Positions 33,521 to 38,782 of a stretch of DNA of 38,782 nt are shown here, piece by piece (positions within the stretch are counted from its first letter, which is position 1; each line of letters starts with the position of its first letter). The notes below the pieces were generated by a model that was not told where the DNA came from, ran no database searches, and was given only the letters and a program-made list of their open reading frames with translations. This DNA is from Saprospiraceae bacterium (GTDB taxonomy: Bacteria; Bacteroidota; Bacteroidia; Chitinophagales; Saprospiraceae): the NCBI GenBank assembly GCA_020629315.1, contig JAHDDO010000021.1:17808-56589 (forward strand), in the 5' to 3' direction. Both the position numbers and the translations under genes were made by a program.

Positions 33521-33550
33521 AAAGGCCCGAGTAAAATCGGGCTTTTTTTT
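33521..33550 (+). terminator. Intrinsic terminator of the subtilase gene
   Basis: A 10-bp stem with one G-U pair (33521-33530 with 33537-33546) and a 6-base loop runs into nine T (33543-33551), four bases after the stop codon. Confidence 0.85.
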
Positions 33551-33576
33551 TGTTTCTTTACTACATAATTTATCTC

Positions 33577-34416
33577 ATGAGTGTTATTTCAAGGGCAGCT
33601 ACAGAAATTCCAATAAAAGAAATGTTTGGCATTATTACAGGGGCTGTGGCCCCCAGACCTATTGCAATGGTCTCAACTATAGCAAAAGACGGTCAGGTAA
33701 ATTTAAGCCCATTTAGCTTTTTTAATGCCTTTGGGGCAAACCCACCCACGTTAGTGTTTAGCCCTTCTCGAAGAGTTAGAGATAATACAGTCAAGCATAC
33801 CTTAGAAAATGTTCTAGAAGTACCTGAAGCTGTTATTCATATTTGCAATAGCGAGCAAGTAGAACAATTATCCCTTTCTAGTGCTGAATATGCTCGTGAA
33901 GAGAATGAATTTATCAAAGCAGGATTCAAAAGTAGTCCTTCAATTTCGGTTACGCCGCCAAGAATGGCAGAAGCGCCTGTCTCTTTTGAATGTAAGGTAA
34001 AAGACGTTATTTCTTTGGGTGAAGACCGAGGTGCTGGTAATCTAGTAATCTGTGAAGTGCAATACATCCATATTAATGATGCTATACTAGACAGTAATGG
34101 CATGATTGATCCTTTTTTATTGGACCCTGTATCCAGACTAGGTAAGGCATGGTATGGAAAAGTAACAAAAGATAGCCTGTTCGAAATACAAAAACCATTA
34201 GGTATTCCAGGCATAGGTATAGATCAGTTACCTGCGGCATTGAAGCATAGCCACATATTGTCGGGAAATGATCTTGCAAAATTAGCGTCTGTTCCAAGTT
34301 TACCTTCTAGCATTATTGATATAAAAGAGAATATGGAGGGACAAGAGTTACAATTGAAAATTAAAACACTTTTGGCTCAAAACGAAATAGAAGCCGCTTG
34401 GAAACTATTAACTTAA
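33577..34416 (+). CDS. Flavin reductase-like FMN-binding protein
   Basis: A 279-residue cytoplasmic protein with a split-barrel FMN-binding domain of the flavin reductase-like family: GIITGAVAPRPIAMVSTIAKDG (~18-39), NLSPFSFFNAFGANPPTLVFSPSRR (~42-66) and the dimer/FMN strands SFECKVKDVISLG and GNLVICEVQYIHI. Members reduce flavin with NAD(P)H or hold FMN for another reaction. The extra C-terminal ~80 residues are helical with no motif I know. I use the ATG at 33577, since a longer frame starts at a TTG inside the T-run of the preceding terminator. It is the first gene of a tight unit: the aminotransferase starts 4 bases after its stop and the exporter 8 bases after that. Confidence 0.88.
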   Translation: MSVISRAATEIPIKEMFGIITGAVAPRPIAMVSTIAKDGQVNLSPFSFFNAFGANPPTLVFSPSRRVRDNTVKHTLENVLEVPEAVIHICNSEQVEQLSLSSAEYAREENEFIKAGFKSSPSISVTPPRMAEAPVSFECKVKDVISLGEDRGAGNLVICEVQYIHINDAILDSNGMIDPFLLDPVSRLGKAWYGKVTKDSLFEIQKPLGIPGIGIDQLPAALKHSHILSGNDLAKLASVPSLPSSIIDIKENMEGQELQLKIKTLLAQNEIEAAWKLLT

Positions 34417-34420
34417 GCAC

Positions 34421-35527
34421 ATGAAAGTAAACCCTGTTCTTTTTAAATCGAATCTATTAAGTAAAGTCAGTTACAAAGGGGGCAAAACCTTACAAGATGT
34501 GGACGGATCAGAAAAAGTCTACAAACTTTCATCTAATGAAAATCCAATAGGCCCGTCACCTATGGCACTTGAAGCTGTTAAAAACAATTTAGATTCTATC
34601 CATATATATCCCGATCGTACTGATGTACGTTTCAGGGAAAAATTAAGCCAATACTATGGCGGTGTTTTGGGACCCGATCATTTTATTACCAGTAATAGTG
34701 GCGTGGCACTATTAGAAATGATATCACGAGCGTTTCTTCAAGAAGGCAATGAGGTTATCATTAGCAATCCAGCATTCAGTCCTTATGAAATGTTTGCTAG
34801 AAAACAAGGGGCTACCGTTATTGATGTCCCACTTATGGAACCTTCATTCTCCTTAGATGTAACGGGTATTCTCAATGCTATTACGACTGAAACAAGGTTA
34901 CTTTACATCACTAGTCCCAATAACCCAACCGGAACACATATTCCGAAAGAAGATATAGATACAATCATAAACAATATCCCAGATCATGTGCTTTTGATAT
35001 ATGATGAGGTATACTTCCATTTCTGTGATGCACCCGATTTCACATTGGCCATTCCTTATGTAGAGAATAATCAAAATATAATTGCCGTCAATAGTTTTGC
35101 TAAATCCTATGGTCTTGCTGGCTTACGGATGGGTTATGGATATGGCAAACCGGAATTGATGAATTATATGCGAAACATACAACGGCCGTTTTTTATAAAT
35201 TCATTGGGAATGCATGCTGCGATGGCGGCATTGGATGATAAAGAACATATCCAAAGTACGGTACATACTGTCCATACCCAAAAGCAACGGATATACGAAA
35301 CCTTAGATACATTACATGTACCTTATTGGAAAACGCAATCGAATTTTATTTTAATAAAACCTCCCGTTTCACCTGACAGATTTGAAGAGGATATGTTTGC
35401 TCAAAAAGTTATGGTACGACCCGTAGGTAATTTTGGTGCGCCTGAATGCATTCGAATTACCATTGGAAACCAAGAAGCTACAGATGCTCTTATAAAGGCA
35501 TTACAAACAGTTATACCAGGGTATTAA
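34421..35527 (+). CDS. PLP-dependent aminotransferase, histidinol-phosphate aminotransferase-like
   Basis: A 368-residue fold-type I class II aminotransferase. Visible cofactor residues are SPNNPTG (165-171, Asn168), Asp195 and Tyr198 in IYDEVYFHF, Lys228 forming the Schiff base in SFAKSYGLAG, and Arg236 for PLP phosphate. The C-terminal IRITIGNQEATDALIKAL with Arg at about 345 binds the substrate carboxylate. The opening KLSSNENPIGPSP matches HisC-like enzymes, which convert imidazole-acetol phosphate to histidinol phosphate, or use aromatic amino acids. No other his gene is in the window, and the gene sits between a flavin reductase-like gene and an MFS exporter, so it may not be the main histidine enzyme. 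Assignment of substrate is open. Confidence 0.85.
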   Translation: MKVNPVLFKSNLLSKVSYKGGKTLQDVDGSEKVYKLSSNENPIGPSPMALEAVKNNLDSIHIYPDRTDVRFREKLSQYYGGVLGPDHFITSNSGVALLEMISRAFLQEGNEVIISNPAFSPYEMFARKQGATVIDVPLMEPSFSLDVTGILNAITTETRLLYITSPNNPTGTHIPKEDIDTIINNIPDHVLLIYDEVYFHFCDAPDFTLAIPYVENNQNIIAVNSFAKSYGLAGLRMGYGYGKPELMNYMRNIQRPFFINSLGMHAAMAALDDKEHIQSTVHTVHTQKQRIYETLDTLHVPYWKTQSNFILIKPPVSPDRFEEDMFAQKVMVRPVGNFGAPECIRITIGNQEATDALIKALQTVIPGY

Positions 35528-35535
35528 AATCGGAT

Positions 35536-36768
35536 ATGGCTAATAACCGGAAAGGGGCAATTATTTTCATTTTCGTAACCATCCTATTAGATGCCATCGG
35601 ATTAGGTATCATAATTCCCGTGATTCCTGAAATGATCCAGACTATTGGAGGCTTAGCTTTGGATGATGCAGCTGTAATAGGCGGGTTTTTAGGCAGTACC
35701 TATGCCTTAATGCAATTTGTTTTTTCACCCATACTTGGAAATCTTAGTGATCGATATGGCCGCCGTCCCATTTTATTGATCTCAGTGTTAGGCTTAGGTA
35801 TAGACCATCTATTCACAGCCTTCGCACCGAGTATTTTCTGGTTATTTATAGCTAGGATGGTATCGGGTATTTGTGGCGCTAGCTTTAGCACAGCCTCCGC
35901 CTATATGGCTGATATCAGCACCCCTGAAACAAAGGCCCAAAATTTTGGAATGATTGGGGTGGCCTTTGGATTAGGGTTCATTATTGGTCCTGTAATCGGA
36001 GGATTATTAGGTGGCTATGGGTATACCATTCCTTTTATTGCCGCTGCGATTCTTTCGTTCCTCAATGTCCTTTATGGTTATTTTGTCTTACCAGAATCTT
36101 TATCTGTTGAGAATAGAAGACCGTTTGATTGGCGAAAAGCCAATCCCATTGGTTCACTTAAACTGATTAAAGAACATCCAATAATCTGGGGTACCGTGTT
36201 ATCCTTATTTTTACTCTATTTATCTGGAAAAGCAAATGAAGTTACTTGGACTTTTATCACAAAGGAAAAATTTGGTTGGGATGAAGCTACGATAGGTTAT
36301 TCACTAGGTTTTATCGGTATTTCAATTGCTATTGTTCAAGGTCTACTTATAAAGAGATCTGTAGAGACATTAGGTCAAAAGAAAACAGTCATTATAGGCT
36401 TGATCTGTTATGCGTTTGGCTTTTTTCTCTTTGCGTTGGCGCCTACCGGCCTATTAATGTTTGTTTTTATTTTCCCGTTTACGTTAGGTGGAATCGCTAC
36501 ACCTACCATACAAGGGCTTGTCTCTAATGGCGTGGCGGCGAATAGACAGGGGGAATTGCAAGGTGCTTTAACCAGTATGATCAGCATTACCTCTATAATT
36601 GGACCGTATATAATGACCCAATTATTTAGTCATTTTGCTAACAAGGAAACTGGTGTATATTTTCCGGGAGCGCCATTCCTTTTGGCTTCGCTGCTTTGTC
36701 TTTCTTCACTGGTGATAATGGTTTACAGCTTTAAGAAAAGTCCTGAATTAATTCAGCAAGATGCTTAG
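35536..36768 (+). CDS. MFS transporter, TetA-like (DHA1) exporter
   Basis: A 410-residue inner-membrane transporter with about 12 membrane segments. The first helix LLDAIGLGIIIPVIPEM and motif A GNLSDRYGRRPILL (loop 2-3) are of the TetA/drug:H+ antiporter-1 type; GFLGSTYALMQFVFSPILG and the segment GFIIGPVIGGLLGG (motif C) support an exporter. The start at 35536 gives MANNRKGAIIFIF, just ahead of helix 1; the upstream in-frame ATG at 35446 would sit inside the aminotransferase gene and add 30 polar residues. It is the last gene of the flavin reductase/aminotransferase unit. Its stop overlaps the convergent ychF stop by 4 bases. The substrate is unknown; drug resistance should not be assumed from family alone. 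Confidence 0.9.
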   Translation: MANNRKGAIIFIFVTILLDAIGLGIIIPVIPEMIQTIGGLALDDAAVIGGFLGSTYALMQFVFSPILGNLSDRYGRRPILLISVLGLGIDHLFTAFAPSIFWLFIARMVSGICGASFSTASAYMADISTPETKAQNFGMIGVAFGLGFIIGPVIGGLLGGYGYTIPFIAAAILSFLNVLYGYFVLPESLSVENRRPFDWRKANPIGSLKLIKEHPIIWGTVLSLFLLYLSGKANEVTWTFITKEKFGWDEATIGYSLGFIGISIAIVQGLLIKRSVETLGQKKTVIIGLICYAFGFFLFALAPTGLLMFVFIFPFTLGGIATPTIQGLVSNGVAANRQGELQGALTSMISITSIIGPYIMTQLFSHFANKETGVYFPGAPFLLASLLCLSSLVIMVYSFKKSPELIQQDA

Positions 36769-37862
36769 ACATTAAATCTGAAATGCATCACATCACCATC
36801 GTTAACCACATATTCTTTACCTTCTACAGATAATTTACCCGCATCTTTTACAGCGGCTTCAGAGCCAAACTCGATATAGTCCTTATACGCAATAACCTCA
36901 GCTCTAATAAAGCCTTTTTCAAAATCGGTGTGGATTACACCTGCGGCTTGGGGTGCTTTGGACCCTATCCTGACAGTCCAAGCCCTTACTTCTTTTTCAC
37001 CTGCTGTGAAGTACGTGATCAACTTTAACAAATCATAACACGCTCTAATCACCCGATTTACGCCGGGCTCTTCCAAGCCCATTTCTTTTACAAATTCCAT
37101 ACGTTCCTCAGGATCATCTAGCTCTATAATATCTGCTTCAATTCCAGCGCTTATTAAAATAAGTTCAGCATCCTCTTCTTTGACAGCATCAGCAAACGCT
37201 TTAGTATGATCATTGCCTTCCAAAACCGAAGCTTCATCAACATTACACACGTATAAAATCGGTTTTGCAGTTAACAAACTCAGCTCCGTAAAAATTTCGA
37301 GCGCTAAATCATCGACTTCAAAACTTCGAGCTGGTTTACTATCTTCCAAATGGGCTAAGACGGATTCCGCTATTTCGACTTTCTTAATATCTTCTTTATT
37401 ACCACTCTTCGCTTGCTTTTTGTATTTATCTAAGCGCTTTTCAACTGTCTCAATATCCTTCAGGATAAGCTCTGTATCAATAATTTCTTTATCCCGAACG
37501 GGGTCAACACTGCCATCGACATGAATCACATTATCATCTTCAAAGCAACGAACGACATGCACGATTGCATCCACTTCACGGATATTGGCTAAGAATTGGT
37601 TTCCTAAACCTTCCCCTTTACTGGCTCCTTTAATTAGTCCTGCAATATCAACAATCTCAACAGTGGTAGGTATCACTTTTTGAGGATTTACCAATTTTGC
37701 CAAAGCATCTAGTCTTGGGTCAGGTACCGTAATGATACCCACATTTGGATCCTTTGTGGCAAATGGATAATTAGCCGCTAAGGCTTTTGCATTGGTTAGA
37801 GCATTAAATAAGGTCGATTTTCCTACATTAGGTAGACCCACGATTCCCGCTTGTAATCCCAT
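36765..37862 (-). CDS. ychF: Redox-regulated ATPase/GTPase YchF (Obg family)
   Basis: A 365-residue cytoplasmic P-loop protein of the YchF/OLA1 group, the usual length. The P-loop GLPNVGKST is at 9-17, switch region [21 protein letters not shown] follows, G3 is [20 protein letters not shown], and the G4 position reads NVDE instead of NKxD, the known change that makes YchF prefer ATP. The C-terminal TGS domain ends [14 protein letters not shown]. It binds ribosomes and is tied to stress responses. I chose the ATG at 37862, which gives [16 protein letters not shown] as in the family; the ATG at 37883 would lie inside the TATATTTG promoter box at 37881-37888. Confidence 0.96.
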   Translation of the reverse strand: MGLQAGIVGLPNVGKSTLFNALTNAKALAANYPFATKDPNVGIITVPDPRLDALAKLVNPQKVIPTTVEIVDIAGLIKGASKGEGLGNQFLANIREVDAIVHVVRCFEDDNVIHVDGSVDPVRDKEIIDTELILKDIETVEKRLDKYKKQAKSGNKEDIKKVEIAESVLAHLEDSKPARSFEVDDLALEIFTELSLLTAKPILYVCNVDEASVLEGNDHTKAFADAVKEEDAELILISAGIEADIIELDDPEERMEFVKEMGLEEPGVNRVIRACYDLLKLITYFTAGEKEVRAWTVRIGSKAPQAAGVIHTDFEKGFIRAEVIAYKDYIEFGSEAAVKDAGKLSVEGKEYVVNDGDVMHFRFNV

Positions 37863-37880
37863 AATAGCTATTTCAGGGCG

Positions 37881-37888
37881 CAAATATA
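37881..37888 (-). promoter_or_regulatory. -7 promoter box of ychF (TATATTTG)
   Basis: TATATTTGC on the minus strand matches TAnnTTTG plus pyrimidine exactly; predicted leader about 15 bases to the ATG at 37862. It supports the shorter ychF start. Confidence 0.6.
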
Positions 37889-37928
37889 GATTATCTCGCT
37901 TGGATACATATTAAACATATTCTGATTT

Positions 37929-37936
37929 TATATTTG
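37929..37936 (+). promoter_or_regulatory. -7 promoter box of the methyltransferase gene (TATATTTG)
   Basis: Exact match to TAnnTTTG, ending 6 bases before the ATG at 37943; the transcript would start within a few bases of the start codon. It stands back-to-back with the ychF promoter 40 bases away. Confidence 0.55.
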
Positions 37937-37942
37937 TAGTCT

Positions 37943-38740
37943 ATGTTTGATTTTCATCAATCGAAGAAAGTATATTTTAATTATCAGTATTTGACATGTA
38001 GGGATTATATTATTCCCTTCATTTCTAGATATATCGATTTAGGATCTCAGAAACGAGTTTTAGAAATCGGTTCAGCTGAGGCTGGTGTTTTAAAAGCATT
38101 TACAGAACAGGGTCATCAATGCGTAGGTATTGAACTTAGCGAAAAGAGAGTAGCTTTAGCCAAGGAATTTATGGCCACCGAACTGGCGTCAAATCAAGTG
38201 GAATTTATAGCAGAAGATATTTATAATATTGATCCTAACACTAGATTTGAAGGACCCTTCGACATAATCATCCTTAAGGATGTCATAGAACATATACATG
38301 ATCAAGGGCGATTCATGGCCAGATTAGCGTCATTTATGGCACCTGATGGCATTGTATTTTTCGGTTTCCCGCCTTGGCAAATGCCTTTTGGGGGTCATCA
38401 ACAAATAGCCAGTCATTCCATTGCATCAAAACTACCCTACTACCATTTATTACCAAAAGGCATGTACAAGGGAATGCTTAAGGCTTTCGGTGAAAATGAG
38501 CGCACCATTGAAAATTTACTTGAAATAAAGGATACGGGAATAAGTATTGAACGGTTTGAAAAAGAATTGAAGTCAAATAATTTCGAAGTTCTCCAACGAA
38601 AATTGTTTTTGATCAACCCTATTTATAAACATAAGTTTAATTTAAAAGTAAGGGAGCAGCTTCCATTGCTTGGCCAAATTCCATATCTACGAAATTTCTT
38701 TTCTACATGTGCCTATTATGTGCTTGGGTCATTGGATTAA
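37943..38740 (+). CDS. Class I SAM-dependent methyltransferase
   Basis: A 265-residue Rossmann-fold methyltransferase. Motif I is VLEIGSAEAGVL (39-50), the acidic residue at the end of beta-2 is Glu64 (VGIELSE), motif II/III is FIAEDIYNI (~88) and motif IV is FDIIILKDVIEHIHD (106-120), followed by a post-motif with GIVFFGFPPWQMPFGGHQQ. The VIEH form is common in Methyltransf_11/23-type enzymes acting on small molecules, lipids or sugars. The C-terminal part, from about residue 155, is basic, with no clear membrane segment. The acceptor is unknown. It is transcribed divergently from ychF; only 42 bases follow the stop, with nothing recognisable in them. Confidence 0.88.
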   Translation: MFDFHQSKKVYFNYQYLTCRDYIIPFISRYIDLGSQKRVLEIGSAEAGVLKAFTEQGHQCVGIELSEKRVALAKEFMATELASNQVEFIAEDIYNIDPNTRFEGPFDIIILKDVIEHIHDQGRFMARLASFMAPDGIVFFGFPPWQMPFGGHQQIASHSIASKLPYYHLLPKGMYKGMLKAFGENERTIENLLEIKDTGISIERFEKELKSNNFEVLQRKLFLINPIYKHKFNLKVREQLPLLGQIPYLRNFFSTCAYYVLGSLD

Positions 38741-38782
38741 GAATTGGTTTTGCTAAATCTATGTAAACGGATAAATACGATA

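Noticed and set aside
33550-33576. Longer flavin reductase start at 33550
   Set aside because: It is a TTG in the T-run of the preceding terminator; the ATG at 33577 fits the family.
35446-35535. Longer MFS transporter start inside the aminotransferase gene
   Set aside because: It would add 30 polar residues in front of the first membrane helix; the ATG at 35536 follows the aminotransferase stop by 8 bases.
37863-37883. Longer ychF start at 37883
   Set aside because: The start codon would overlap the TATATTTG box, and the seven added residues are not part of the conserved family N-terminus.
1-38782. tRNA or rRNA genes, CRISPR arrays, insertion sequences, phage genes or defence systems
   Set aside because: None was recognised. 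The direct repeats seen are within coding sequence or are single pairs, and no transposase, integrase or nuclease-defence protein is encoded.

Overview
This window is chromosomal DNA from a member of the Bacteroidota, most likely a Saprospiria-like marine or freshwater lineage (the lineage is inference; the phylum is well supported). The signs are: several secreted proteins ending in type IX secretion system (T9SS) sorting domains of both the short type A and the CHU_C type B kinds; a PorG-like outer-membrane protein; a CtlX-type amidinohydrolase; AT-rich DNA; promoter boxes of the Bacteroidota form TAnnTTTG; and little sign of Shine-Dalgarno sites. The region is gene-dense: 24 protein genes, no gap over 300 bases without a gene, and no tRNA, rRNA, CRISPR array, insertion sequence or phage gene that I could recognise.

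Layout. Bases 1-12600 are dominated by surface and secreted proteins: the 3' end of a MopE-type calcium/metal-binding-repeat protein (type A signal), a small unrecognised protein, a membrane-anchored esterase paired with a secreted SGNH-like hydrolase (type A signal), a 2225-residue multidomain adhesin-like protein (PKD domains, an SdrD-B-like domain, six ~75-residue repeats, type B signal), a small RRM RNA-binding protein, and a lamin-tail-domain protein (type A signal). Bases 12730-17850 carry an Oar-like TonB-dependent receptor and, on the same strand, a two-gene unit for a queuosine-precursor transporter and CtlX. Bases 17949-21266 hold an HscA-like Hsp70 directly followed by a magnesium-chelatase-like AAA+ ATPase. 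Bases 21297-25577 carry smc with a small beta-barrel protein downstream of it.

Bases 25662-31665 hold an exported oligopeptidase B-like protease, convergent with an apparent operon of PorG-like protein, RecQ helicase and glycosyltransferase. Bases 31835-36768 have a secreted subtilase, then a tight three-gene unit (flavin reductase-like protein, HisC-like aminotransferase, TetA-like MFS exporter). The window closes with the YchF GTPase and a divergent SAM methyltransferase.

Most genes are housekeeping or common Bacteroidota surface genes. The points most worth a second look are the Hsp70/AAA+ pair without the expected VWA partner, a set of TATATTTG boxes placed directly against start codons (possible near-leaderless mRNAs), a hairpin at the predicted 5' end of the RRM gene's mRNA, a beta-barrel protein ending in eleven consecutive Lys/Arg residues behind smc, and the unassigned flavin reductase/aminotransferase/exporter operon. 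I do not see a clear, wholly new multi-gene system.
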